A stretch of 21,612 bases of DNA from Peptococcaceae bacterium UBA4068 (GTDB lineage: Bacteria; Bacillota; Dehalobacteriia; UBA4068). Where the stretch lies: positions 1 through 21,612 of the forward strand of contig DFZA01000004.1 of the NCBI GenBank assembly GCA_002382665.1, read 5' to 3'. Made by a program: the position numbers and the translations under genes. This document shows, piece after piece, positions 1-7,314 of the stretch. Below the pieces are notes generated by a model. That model ran no database searches. It was given only the letters and a program-made list of their open reading frames with translations, and had not been told where the DNA came from. Position 1 is the stretch's first letter, and every line of letters starts with the position of its first letter.

Positions 1-1
1 T

Positions 2-31
2 GCCTGCGTTGCGATAGAAGATAATTTCTAA
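2..31 (+). CDS. Possible C-terminal tail of an upstream gene (partial)
   Basis: One frame is open from the window edge to a TAA at 29-31 and would encode a tail ending in ACVAIEDNF. The other two + frames close at 15-17 and 22-24. A hairpin follows 20 bases later, as expected after a gene end. The stretch is far too short to identify a family, and ten open codons are expected by chance, so this is only a suggestion that a gene ends here. Confidence 0.2.
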   Translation, partial: ACVAIEDNF

Positions 32-50
32 TAAATAAAAACGTAATTAA

Positions 51-76
51 GAAGCCCCACCGATTGGTGGGGCTTC
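51..76 (+). terminator. Perfect 11-bp hairpin, probable transcription end
   Basis: Arms 51-61 and 66-76 are perfectly complementary, GC-rich and separated by the loop GATT. It resembles the convergent-gene terminator at 14810-14841, which has the same CCCCACC/GGTGGGG core. Unlike a textbook intrinsic terminator it is not followed by a T run on the + strand (ACTATTAAAAAAG comes next), so termination in the + direction would be weak. It may end the upstream gene or be the first element of the structured region that follows. Confidence 0.45.
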
Positions 77-90
77 ACTATTAAAAAAGT

Positions 91-314
91 GGCCAGCGGG
101 CCGAGAACCAAGGAGACCAGGCGTGGTTAATACAAGCGACGTAGGCGACCTGGCTGGTTTTTACCTTACGGTAAAATCACAGCTAATGCACTTGCTGCGC
201 ATCGTATAAAAGATTCGTCGAGGAGACGGAATGGTCTGGACGACGTATAGCAAGGTTTATCGACACGCTGGCGTGGGCTTTCTCGTATATTGTTACCTTA
301 GATTGGTGACAATA
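91..314 (+). ncRNA. Candidate structured RNA or leader, family not recognised
   Basis: This stretch is more GC-rich than the other intergenic sequences and holds several hairpins in series: GGCC/GGCC (91-94, 99-102); AACCA plus CCAGG (106-110, 117-121) with CCTGG plus TGGTT (149-153, 155-159); TTTTACC/GGTAAAA with loop TTAC (159-176); a nested stem of CTTGCT/AGCAAG (191-196, 249-254), CGTCG/CGACG (216-220, 241-245) and AGAC/GTCT (224-227, 234-237); CACG/CGTG (264-275); and a 10-bp stem with one G-T pair (288-297, 305-314). The last hairpin ends seven bases before a possible start codon at 321. I compared it mentally with the common riboswitches, T-box, tmRNA, RNase P and SRP RNA and saw no signature match. 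The pairings were found by eye and no folding was computed. Confidence 0.35.
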
Positions 315-320
315 GGCGAT

Positions 321-782
321 ATGAAAAGTGATAATGGCATTTTGTGGATGGAACGGATCCAAAAAATAATATTTATGGTGTTGACTATTAACATTATATT
401 GTTAGTAGCAGGTGTTGTATTACCGTTTTGGGGTATTGATACACCGCTTTCGGTAAACAAACCAAATTATTATCAAGAGAAAACAGTAGTGGCCGACAAT
501 GGAGAAGATCTGTTCGGAAATATCAGGATCAGCAGCAATGGCGTAAGTCTGGAACAGGCGTATTTATTGATTAACGATCAAAAATCAGGAAATTTTGGCA
601 ATAGTGAATTAGTGGCCAGAGTATATGAAGGCGATACTGTGGAAGTTGACGCCAGCGCTTACAAATGTCAATTGAACTTTACTATATTAGCCGTATCGTC
701 GAATATCAATAGCGACAGTTGGTCAAAAGTCGTGCAAACTGACGGAAATATTGTAAAAATTGCAGATATTAAATTCAAATAG
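321..782 (+). CDS. Unknown membrane-anchored protein with an exported domain
   Basis: I do not recognise this protein. From the ATG at 321 it has 153 residues. A hydrophobic helix of about 22 residues (IIFMVLTINIILLVAGVVLP) lies near the N-terminus, followed by a polar region of about 110 residues without further membrane segments and with alternating short hydrophobic stretches that suggest beta structure. The likely layout is a signal anchor with the C-terminal domain outside the cell. The start is uncertain. The frame is open back to an ATG at 231, but that lies inside the candidate RNA. The ATG at 321 has only a weak GGTGA upstream, and an ATG at 348 is also possible and would begin just before the helix. 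A promoter for the next gene begins directly after the stop codon, so it is probably transcribed separately from hutP. Confidence 0.6.
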   Translation: MKSDNGILWMERIQKIIFMVLTINIILLVAGVVLPFWGIDTPLSVNKPNYYQEKTVVADNGEDLFGNIRISSNGVSLEQAYLLINDQKSGNFGNSELVARVYEGDTVEVDASAYKCQLNFTILAVSSNINSDSWSKVVQTDGNIVKIADIKFK

Positions 783-811
783 TTGTTATAAATTTAAAAT
801 ATTGTTATAAT
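783..811 (+). promoter_or_regulatory. Predicted promoter for the hutP-cmk operon
   Basis: TTGTTA at 783-788 and TATAAT at 806-811 are separated by 17 bases. The -10 box is preceded by TGT (803-805), giving an extended -10. This fits a vegetative sigma-A promoter about 60 bases upstream of the hutP start codon. Confidence 0.5.
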
Positions 812-868
812 TGGAGAAAATTATCTAAAGCGTAATACGATTAATATAATTGTAATAAGGAGATAGAT

Positions 869-1348
869 ATGGAAGATAAATCAAAAAAGGGAGAGTGGTT
901 TATTTCCAGCGGCTCCAAAAAAGTTGCTCACGCAGCGATTCGCATGGCTATCAGTGAAAGCCGCGAAGAAGAACGAGCTCTTAAACATACATATACAGAG
1001 GCAGGATTGCGGGTAGCCGCCATGGATTTCGGTGGAGAAGCGGTATCATCGGTGGCTAAAATCATTGAGAGGGCTGTTGTTGGCGCCAAACGCGAGGGGG
1101 TTATTGACGATAGCCATGCTGAAGAAGGTGCGATTGCCGGTTCAGCACATGAGGCAATCACCCAGGTTTTGCCCCGCGCTATCGGATTAAATTGCGGCGG
1201 TAAGGTTGGCGTTGCCCGTGAAGGAGAGCATCTCTGTGTAGCGGTGTTTTTTGCGATTGGTATGATTCATCTCGATGATGTGGCTATGGGATTAGCGCAT
1301 CGCGCTATAGATAAAAGTTTTGTAACATCGGCAGCCCGGGAGGAATAG
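869..1348 (+). CDS. hutP: HutP-family RNA-binding regulator-like protein
   Basis: The 159-residue protein matches the HutP family, small proteins that in B. subtilis bind hut leader RNA with L-histidine and a divalent metal to prevent termination. The visible signature is the conserved core around SHAEEGAIAG (H83), the glycine-rich segment near 108-116, and GMIHLDD (H134). These His positions resemble those that bind metal and histidine in HutP. The length agrees with the family (about 150). The ATG at 869 has AAGGAG six bases upstream. No histidine-utilisation gene is in the window; instead cmk starts two bases after this stop codon, so the genes are almost certainly co-transcribed. The target RNA here is therefore unknown. 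The family call is firm, but a role in histidine control is not supported by context. Confidence 0.85.
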   Translation: MEDKSKKGEWFISSGSKKVAHAAIRMAISESREEERALKHTYTEAGLRVAAMDFGGEAVSSVAKIIERAVVGAKREGVIDDSHAEEGAIAGSAHEAITQVLPRAIGLNCGGKVGVAREGEHLCVAVFFAIGMIHLDDVAMGLAHRAIDKSFVTSAAREE

Positions 1349-1349
1349 T

Positions 1350-2015
1350 ATGGTAGCGCAGATTATTGCTATTGATGGGCCGGCCGGAGCCGGTAAAAGC
1401 ACTGTTGCCAAAGATGTTGCAAAACAGCTGGGATATGTATATATTGATACCGGAGCTATGTATCGGGCAATTGCTTTATTAGCGATTAAGTCGCAGATTG
1501 CTTTTGATGATCAGGATTCTTTAACCTCTTTAGCTAAGTGTACTAAAATAACTTTGCTGAATGAGGAAGATCGATTGCGTATCTATTGTAACGATGAAGA
1601 TGTTACGGAGGCTATTCGCCTTGACGAAGTTGGCAATGCGGCAAGCAAGGTTTCTACTGTCTTTGGCGTCAGAGAAGCACTTGTAGACCAACAACGGCGT
1701 CTTGCCGCCGGGGGCAAGGTCGTATTGGATGGACGTGATATAGGTAGCGTCGTTTTACCTAATGCGGATTGCAAAATATTTCTTACCGCTTCAGTAGAAG
1801 AAAGATGTCGCCGCCGTGTAGCGGAAATGAAAGTCAGAGGTTTCGAGGCCGATGAGGCCAATATTGCTGAACAGATTCGCGAACGCGATTACCGCGATAG
1901 CCATCGGCAACACTCGCCGTTAACCCAAGCTGCCGATGCTGTATTAATCGACAGCAGCGATCTGGAAATTGAAGAGGTCGTTGATAAAGTATTGGTAATT
2001 GCTTATTCGCGATAG
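1350..2015 (+). CDS. cmk: Cytidylate kinase
   Basis: This 221-residue cytosolic enzyme phosphorylates CMP and dCMP with ATP to give CDP and dCDP, needed for nucleic acid and CDP-lipid synthesis. The N-terminal P-loop GPAGAGKST (residues 10-18) is followed by the substrate-binding YIDTGAMYRA (31-40), DGRDIG (127-132), an arginine-rich lid (RCRRR) and the closing QAADAVLIDSSD. All are typical of bacterial CMP kinases, and the length fits (about 220-230). Translation probably couples to hutP, whose stop lies one base before this ATG; GGAGG inside the end of hutP serves as ribosome binding site. Linkage of cmk to plsC, ispH and rpsA is common in Bacillota. Confidence 0.97.
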   Translation: MVAQIIAIDGPAGAGKSTVAKDVAKQLGYVYIDTGAMYRAIALLAIKSQIAFDDQDSLTSLAKCTKITLLNEEDRLRIYCNDEDVTEAIRLDEVGNAASKVSTVFGVREALVDQQRRLAAGGKVVLDGRDIGSVVLPNADCKIFLTASVEERCRRRVAEMKVRGFEADEANIAEQIRERDYRDSHRQHSPLTQAADAVLIDSSDLEIEEVVDKVLVIAYSR

Positions 2016-2042
2016 ATATTGAATACAGAAAGAGGGGTTGAG

Positions 2043-2678
2043 ATGAAGCCCTTATATAGAGTTGGTAGATTTATCCTTTCCTTTTTTCAGTTAATTGCCA
2101 GATGGAAAGTTATCGGTCAGGAAAACATACCGCCGGAAGAATCAATGCTGATTATATCCAATCACAGTTCTTATGGAGATCCGGTGATCATGGGGATTGT
2201 GTTTCCCTACCAGATTTGTTTTGTCACTAAAGAAAATTTTGCTCATAATTTTTTTATTGGTAGGTTGTTTAAAGCTTTTGGAGTCGTTTTTATTAATAGA
2301 GATGAGTCGGATTTAACGGCAATGCGCACAATTATTGGTGTTTTGAAAGAGAACAAAGCGGTAGCTATATTTCCTGAAGGGCGTCGCAATAAAGATCAAA
2401 AGATACAAGAATTTAAACAGGGAGCGGCTTTTATTGCTTACCGGACCGGCACGAATATAGTGCCGGTTGCTATCAGCAATAGTTGTGATTTTTTCCGGTT
2501 TTGGAGACATAATATTGTTATTAATATTGGCGAACCGTTTAAAATACCAGCAGGTAATAAGGCCAGCACCGAAGCGTTGGCGGAGTGCAGCAAGCAATGC
2601 CGGCAAAAGATTGAAGCTTTGCAGGAAGAAAATAATCGAATTTTGATAAAAAAAAGCGATAAAAATTTTACATCTTAG
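2043..2678 (+). CDS. plsC: 1-acyl-sn-glycerol-3-phosphate acyltransferase
   Basis: This protein transfers an acyl chain to the sn-2 position of lysophosphatidic acid to give phosphatidic acid at the inner face of the membrane. The acyltransferase motif HX4D appears as NHSSYGD (H41, D46 from this start), and the glycerophosphate-binding motif as FPEGRR (110-115), followed by a VPVAI block. An N-terminal hydrophobic stretch (RFILSFFQLIA) probably anchors it to the membrane. I chose the ATG at 2043 because AGAGGGG lies at suitable distance; an in-frame TTG at 2019 would add eight residues but lies only four bases after the cmk stop. It is probably co-transcribed with cmk. PlsY and GpsA, encoded further downstream, supply the preceding steps of the same pathway. 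Confidence 0.93.
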   Translation: MKPLYRVGRFILSFFQLIARWKVIGQENIPPEESMLIISNHSSYGDPVIMGIVFPYQICFVTKENFAHNFFIGRLFKAFGVVFINRDESDLTAMRTIIGVLKENKAVAIFPEGRRNKDQKIQEFKQGAAFIAYRTGTNIVPVAISNSCDFFRFWRHNIVINIGEPFKIPAGNKASTEALAECSKQCRQKIEALQEENNRILIKKSDKNFTS

Positions 2679-2754
2679 CAGGTATTTTTATTTTTATATA
2701 GAAAAGTTTTGAATTGTGCATTAGTATTGCCTTCATAGGCAAGGAGGACAGAAG

Positions 2755-5103
2755 TTGCAGATTATCGTAGCTAAGAATGCCGGCTTTTGTTTTGGTGTAA
2801 AGCGGGCAATTGTCTTGGCCGAGCAAGCTGCGCAAAACGGCCAGAAGGTTTATTCCTACGGATCATTGATACACAATCCGCGGGAAATAGATCGTTTAGA
2901 GCAAAAAGGTATTGTGGCAGTTTCCAGTGTTGATCAGGTACCCAATAATGCAGTTTTGCTGATCCGTACTCATGGTGCTCCTCCTGAGGTTTTTACTGCA
3001 GCTGAGGCTAAAGGTTTAGAAATTATTGATGCTACTTGTCCTTTTGTTAAGAAAGCTAGGCAAATTGCCTGTAATTTTATTAAGAACGGCTATTTGCCGG
3101 TGATTGTTGGAGACAGCACCCATCCGGAAGTACAGGGAATAGTCGGCTGGACCAATGGCAAAGCTTTGGTTGTAGCCGATGCCCAACAAGCATCTGCATT
3201 GCCTCAACTAGACAAAATTGGCGTTCTTTCCCAGACAACTCAAACGGAGAATAACTTTCGTTCTACGGTCATGGCTCTGAAAGAAAAAGCTAATGTAATG
3301 GTGGTCGAAAATACCATTTGCGCATCTACGGAAAGTTATCAGCAAGCAGCGGTAGATTTGGCGGCGGCAACAGATCTGGTTTTGGTTATTGGCGGTAAAA
3401 ATAGCTCTAATACTGCTAAGTTGGTGCAAGTATGTAAAACAGTAAATGAAAACGCATATTGCATCAATTCTGCGGCGGATTTGCATGATATATTATTTAG
3501 TGGGGTTAAGGTTGTTGGAATTACAGCCGGAGCATCCACTCCAGACTGGATAATTGAGGAGGTTGTTGTGAAAATGGCGGAGTTAGAAAAGTTGGGAAAT
3601 GGTAATGATGAGGAAAAAATAAACCGGGAAATGGCAGAAGCGATTGTAGCCTCAGTCGATGAAGAGGAAGAAAACAAAGAACCTGAGATTGCAGAGGAAG
3701 CTGTCAATGAAACTACCGATGAGGCGGAAACAGAAGAGGCCGCGGAGGTAGATAAAGAAGATGCCAACGAAATGACAGCGGATAATCAAGTTGAAGATTT
3801 CTCTGAAGAATTGGCGACTACAGACGAAGAGAAGACCGAGTTGGCTACTCCGGAGATGTCTTTTGACCAAGAATACGGAGATATGAAAGTAATCCGCCGC
3901 GGCGCCAGAGTCAAAGGCGTTGTCGTGCAGGTTAGAGATAATGAGTTGTTGGTTGATATCGGCGGTAAATCCGAAGGTATATTGACGGCGTCGGAATTGA
4001 CTGCCGATGAGGCGTCTAATATACGGGAAAAGTTTAATGCCGGTGATGAAATAGACGTATTGATTTTGCGTAAAGAAAATCAGGAAGGTTACCCGGTGTT
4101 ATCCAAAAGACGGGTTGACCAGGATATAGCTTGGGAAAAACTTTTGGAGAAAAAACAAAACGATCAAACAGTAACTGGCAAAGTGATCGAAGTAGTTAAA
4201 GGCGGTGTGCTGGTTGATGTGGGCATGCGCGGTTTTGTACCGGCATCTTTGTTGAGTCTTGGTTTTGTCGAGGATTTGAAGAGCTATATCGGCAAAGAAT
4301 TGACTTTGAAGATTATTGATTGCGATAAGCACAGCAATAAATTGGTGCTTTCGGCTAAAGCAATATTACGCAAGGAGCTTTCCTCTCAGAAGCAAAAAAC
4401 CTGGGAGGACATTGAAGAAGGTCAGACTCGTCGCGGCGTAGTACGCAGACTAACTAGTTTTGGTGCATTTATTGATATCGGTGGTGTTGACGGCTTGCTT
4501 CATGTTTCAGAAATGGCCTGGTATAGAGTCAATCATCCATCTGACCTGCTCAAAGAAGGCGATGAAATTGATGTATATGTTTTGAGCGTTGACCGTGAAA
4601 AAGAAAAAATTTCCTTGGGCTTGAAACAACTGGTGCCGAGTCCCTGGACGTTGGCGGCAGAAAAGTATCAAGAAGGCAACATTATCACGGCCAAAGTAAT
4701 GCGGACAACTACTTTTGGCGCATTTCTGGAAGTGGAACCGGGAGTGGAAGGCCTTGTGCATATTTCACAGTTGGCGCATCATCGGGTAGAAAAAACCGAG
4801 GATGTTGTTAACCCCGGCGATATTGTTGAAGTAAAAGTTTTGTCAGTTGATCCCGAGGCTAAGAGAATGAGTCTCAGCATCAAAGCGGCTTTACCTAATG
4901 AGGAAGAGCCGACTGTTGAAGCAGCTGATGAAGAGGCCGAAGAACAAGCGATGGTTGAAGCGGCTGCCGTAGAAAATGATCCGGCTGAAATTGCAGAGGA
5001 GACGGTTGCCGAAGAACCGGCAGTTGCCCAAAAAGCCGCTGAAGAGTCAGCCCCTGCTGTGGAAGTCGTCGATGAAGAGAATGGGGAAGCGCCGCAGGAA
5101 TAA
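2755..5103 (+). CDS. ispH-rpsA: IspH-ribosomal protein S1 fusion (HMBPP reductase + four S1 domains)
   Basis: A single 782-residue frame joins two functions. Residues 1 to about 280 are 4-hydroxy-3-methylbut-2-enyl diphosphate reductase, the last step of the MEP isoprenoid pathway. The three cysteines of its iron-sulfur cluster are C12 (AGFCFGVKRA), C95 (DATCPFVKKA) and C189 (NTICAST), with the catalytic HPEVQG (H123, E125). A strongly acidic, Glu/Ala-rich linker spans about 284-372. Four S1 RNA-binding repeats follow at about 383-452, 469-536, 555-624 and 640-710; the last two carry the classic SFGAFIDI and TFGAFLEV cores. A second acidic tail (about 712-782) ends the protein. Translation starts at TTG 2755, seven bases after AAGGAGG. 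The fusion is known in Clostridia and Negativicutes. The S1 part may help recruit mRNA to ribosomes; whether the protein is cleaved into its parts is unknown. Confidence 0.95.
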   Translation: MQIIVAKNAGFCFGVKRAIVLAEQAAQNGQKVYSYGSLIHNPREIDRLEQKGIVAVSSVDQVPNNAVLLIRTHGAPPEVFTAAEAKGLEIIDATCPFVKKARQIACNFIKNGYLPVIVGDSTHPEVQGIVGWTNGKALVVADAQQASALPQLDKIGVLSQTTQTENNFRSTVMALKEKANVMVVENTICASTESYQQAAVDLAAATDLVLVIGGKNSSNTAKLVQVCKTVNENAYCINSAADLHDILFSGVKVVGITAGASTPDWIIEEVVVKMAELEKLGNGNDEEKINREMAEAIVASVDEEEENKEPEIAEEAVNETTDEAETEEAAEVDKEDANEMTADNQVEDFSEELATTDEEKTELATPEMSFDQEYGDMKVIRRGARVKGVVVQVRDNELLVDIGGKSEGILTASELTADEASNIREKFNAGDEIDVLILRKENQEGYPVLSKRRVDQDIAWEKLLEKKQNDQTVTGKVIEVVKGGVLVDVGMRGFVPASLLSLGFVEDLKSYIGKELTLKIIDCDKHSNKLVLSAKAILRKELSSQKQKTWEDIEEGQTRRGVVRRLTSFGAFIDIGGVDGLLHVSEMAWYRVNHPSDLLKEGDEIDVYVLSVDREKEKISLGLKQLVPSPWTLAAEKYQEGNIITAKVMRTTTFGAFLEVEPGVEGLVHISQLAHHRVEKTEDVVNPGDIVEVKVLSVDPEAKRMSLSIKAALPNEEEPTVEAADEEAEEQAMVEAAAVENDPAEIAEETVAEEPAVAQKAAEESAPAVEVVDEENGEAPQE

Positions 5104-5124
5104 AAACCTTTAATATTGTTTTAC

Positions 5125-5165
5125 ACACCGCGCTTTATGAAGTTCATTAAGCGCGGTGTTTTTTA
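5125..5165 (+). terminator. Intrinsic terminator after ispH-rpsA
   Basis: Arms ACACCGCGCTT (5125-5135) and AAGCGCGGTGT (5149-5159) pair perfectly over 11 bp, and the loop contains a further TGAA/TTCA pairing. A run of T at 5159-5165 follows directly. It is a strong rho-independent terminator closing the hutP-cmk-plsC-ispH/rpsA transcript. It also shows that the open frame starting at 5116 cannot be a sensible start for the next gene. Confidence 0.85.
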
Positions 5166-5211
5166 CATATTAAAGACTTTTAATATACTTGTTAAGATTC
5201 GTTTGTTATGT

Positions 5212-5898
5212 ATGAAAGTAATCAAGAGCGGGGAAATTATCAAAAAATATATTTATGTGGTGAATATGATGATGATTTCTTTGTTGCCTTGGGGTATAAT
5301 AGCGCTGATTCCGCTTGCCTTAATTGTCTGTTTGTTGCCGGATAGAGTAGTATTGACCAAAAGTGGCATGACCCAAAGAGGAGTGCTGATTTTCTTTGTA
5401 GTTGTATTAATTAGTTGTTCTATCTCCCTGCTACCTTTTTCGCTGTTTGGCTTGTCAATTAATATCGTCAGTCTGGCTATCTGGCTGATTGCGGCCATCT
5501 ATTTGACTACTAAAACAGACAGAATCAGTCGCAGGTATCTATTGATGACTGCGGCGGTAGTGTTCAGCAGTATGTTTTGTATTATGACCGGAGTATTTTG
5601 GCGCCTGGAAGAATTGGCGATTGATGTTTATTGGCTGACGCCGCCTCTAGCTGCTGTGCTTGCTGTTTTGTTTGCTAATAATTTACGATCGGCTACAGCA
5701 GGATTGATGTTTGGTTATGTTGCGCTTGACTTTTTTGGCAGTTGGTTCGTAGGTAATGAAATGTATGGAGGATCTATTAGCGGCGTAGCTTTTGTTAATG
5801 CCTTGGTATTATCGTTATTGTTTTTGCAAGTGTTTTGGGCGATTGCCCAATTATATTTGCATTTAACCGATGATGCAAAAAAATCGTTGCCATCTTGA
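5212..5898 (+). CDS. Unknown polytopic membrane protein
   Basis: I cannot name the family. The protein has roughly seven predicted membrane helices: PWGIIALIPLALIVCLLP; a pair covering VLIFFVVVLISCSI to SLAIWLIAAIYL; LMTAAVVFSSMFCIMTGVFW; TPPLAAVLAVLFA; AGLMFGYVALDFFGSWFV; and VNALVLSLLFLQVFWAIA. Little of it is exposed. The frame is open from 5116, but that point lies within the terminator, so the start is later: ATG 5212, the GTG pair at 5257, or one of three ATGs from 5266, just before the first helix. None has a good ribosome binding site, so the start is uncertain. By position, between rpsA and der, it corresponds to the membrane proteins YphA/YphB of B. subtilis, but I see no sequence signature that proves this relation. 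Confidence 0.65.
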   Translation: MKVIKSGEIIKKYIYVVNMMMISLLPWGIIALIPLALIVCLLPDRVVLTKSGMTQRGVLIFFVVVLISCSISLLPFSLFGLSINIVSLAIWLIAAIYLTTKTDRISRRYLLMTAAVVFSSMFCIMTGVFWRLEELAIDVYWLTPPLAAVLAVLFANNLRSATAGLMFGYVALDFFGSWFVGNEMYGGSISGVAFVNALVLSLLFLQVFWAIAQLYLHLTDDAKKSLPS

Positions 5899-5923
5899 CT
5901 TAAAGCAGTTGATAATAGATAAT
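5895..5923 (+). promoter_or_regulatory. Predicted promoter for the DUF512-der genes
   Basis: TTGACT (5895-5900) and GATAAT (5918-5923) are 17 bases apart, about 54 bases before the start codon at 5977. The -35 box overlaps the stop codon of the membrane-protein gene. Confidence 0.45.
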
Positions 5924-5976
5924 TATATGGTATATTGTGGAAAAACTAATTTAATCATTGCTTAATGAGGAGAATA

Positions 5977-7314
5977 ATGGGCGGGTTGATTACAGAGATA
6001 ATCAGTGGCAGTATTGCTGAAAAAGTTGGTATCAAGACGGGAGATGCGCTGATGTCCGTCAACGGCCGCCGGATAACTGATATTATTGATTATCGTTACG
6101 CATCTGCTGCTGAAGAATTATTGGAACTGGAATTAATGCGGCAAGATTGCAGCCTATACCGGTTAAGCGTTAGAAAAGACCCTGACCAGGAATTAGGTTT
6201 GGTTTTTGCCGCTAATGTCTTCGATCATATTCGTTGCTGCGTTAATCATTGCATTTTTTGTTTCGTTGACCAATTGCAGCCGTCGCCTCGCGCCGGGTTG
6301 CTGCTTAAAGACGATGATTACCGGATGTCATTTTTAGAGGGTAATTTTATTACCTGTACTAATTTACGGGATTGTGATTTCCGGCGTATTGCTGAGCTGC
6401 GTTTAAGTCCGCTTTATGTTTCGGTTCACAGCACCGACGCCGAGTTGCGGCAAAAGATGCTGCAAATTAAAAAGAAAGCAGATATTATGCCTGTTTTGCA
6501 GCGGTTGATTGCCTGCGGTTGTACAATTCATGCCCAGATTGTATTATGTCCGGGGATCAACGATGGACCGGCATTAGAGAGGACGATCAATGATCTGGCA
6601 TCGCTTTTTCCGGCTGTTGCCTCGATTGCGGTTGTGCCGGTAGGTTTAACAAAGTATAATAGATCTGAGGGGCTGCGGCTTTTTACACCTGAAGAAGCAG
6701 TTGATTTATTAGACTACATAGCTGTCAGGCAAACTGAGTTTCGTAAGCTTTATAATACGTCTTTGGTGTTTGCCGCCGATGAACTTTATATAAAGGCGGG
6801 AAGGAATATTCCAGATGCCGGTCATTATGAGGATTTCCCACAAATTGAAAATGGCGTTGGCATGGCGGCGGCCTTTCTTAAACAATGGCGGCGGTTAAAA
6901 AAACGCTTGCCAAAGGAGTTTGCTGCAGGCCGCTGGGCACTGGTTACCGGCGTTAACGGTCGGGCGGTAATGGATGAGGTCTATAATGATTTAGCAAAAA
7001 TAAAAGGTTTAGCAATTGATTTATCGGTAGTGGACAATGTTTTGTATGGCAAAAGCGTAACAGCTACAGGCCTATTGAGCGGCTGCTGTTTGTCAACACT
7101 ACCGAAAGCTACTTATGATAAAATATTTATTCCTGCCAATATGCTTAAATTTGATCAAAATATATTTCTCGACGATATGACCGTTGAGGAATTGGCTGAA
7201 AAATTACAGACGCAAATAGTGGTGGTTGAGCCAACTGCCTCGGCATTAATCACGACCTTGTTTGGTCAGCAGTTAACTGCCCGTCGTATAGTTGGCAGGA
7301 GAAGGAGAAAGTAA
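5977..7314 (+). CDS. PDZ / radical SAM / DUF512 protein of unknown function
   Basis: The 445-residue protein has three parts. A PDZ-like N-terminus (about residues 1-65, with IAEKVGIKTGDALMSVNG) is followed by a radical-SAM-like region with CVNHCIFC, giving cysteines at about 88, 92 and 95 (CX3CX2C), the spacing that binds a 4Fe-4S cluster and S-adenosylmethionine. The C-terminal part matches DUF512, with conserved LVTGVNGRA-like and DMTVEELAEKL-like segments. This arrangement is a recognised uncharacterised family of anaerobic Bacillota, often next to der. The ATG at 5977 was chosen over that at 5965 because GAGGAG sits just upstream of it. der follows without any gap, so the two are translated together. 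The partner or substrate is not known; a role linked to ribosome assembly is only suggested by position. Confidence 0.85.
   Translation: MGGLITEIISGSIAEKVGIKTGDALMSVNGRRITDIIDYRYASAAEELLELELMRQDCSLYRLSVRKDPDQELGLVFAANVFDHIRCCVNHCIFCFVDQLQPSPRAGLLLKDDDYRMSFLEGNFITCTNLRDCDFRRIAELRLSPLYVSVHSTDAELRQKMLQIKKKADIMPVLQRLIACGCTIHAQIVLCPGINDGPALERTINDLASLFPAVASIAVVPVGLTKYNRSEGLRLFTPEEAVDLLDYIAVRQTEFRKLYNTSLVFAADELYIKAGRNIPDAGHYEDFPQIENGVGMAAAFLKQWRRLKKRLPKEFAAGRWALVTGVNGRAVMDEVYNDLAKIKGLAIDLSVVDNVLYGKSVTATGLLSGCCLSTLPKATYDKIFIPANMLKFDQNIFLDDMTVEELAEKLQTQIVVVEPTASALITTLFGQQLTARRIVGRRRRK

Noticed and set aside
231..320. Upstream extension of the first gene to the ATG at 231
   Set aside because: It lies across the nested stem of the candidate RNA, and the extra residues look unlike a protein N-terminus; the membrane anchor fits a later start. 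Kept as an alternative only.
3339..3767. Serine-rich minus-strand frame of 142 codons
   Set aside because: It is the antisense reading of the acidic linker of the IspH-S1 protein; Glu/Ala codons read as Ser-rich on the other strand.
5116..5211. N-terminal extension of the polytopic membrane protein
   Set aside because: It would be translated through a perfect intrinsic terminator (5125-5165), so a later start is needed.
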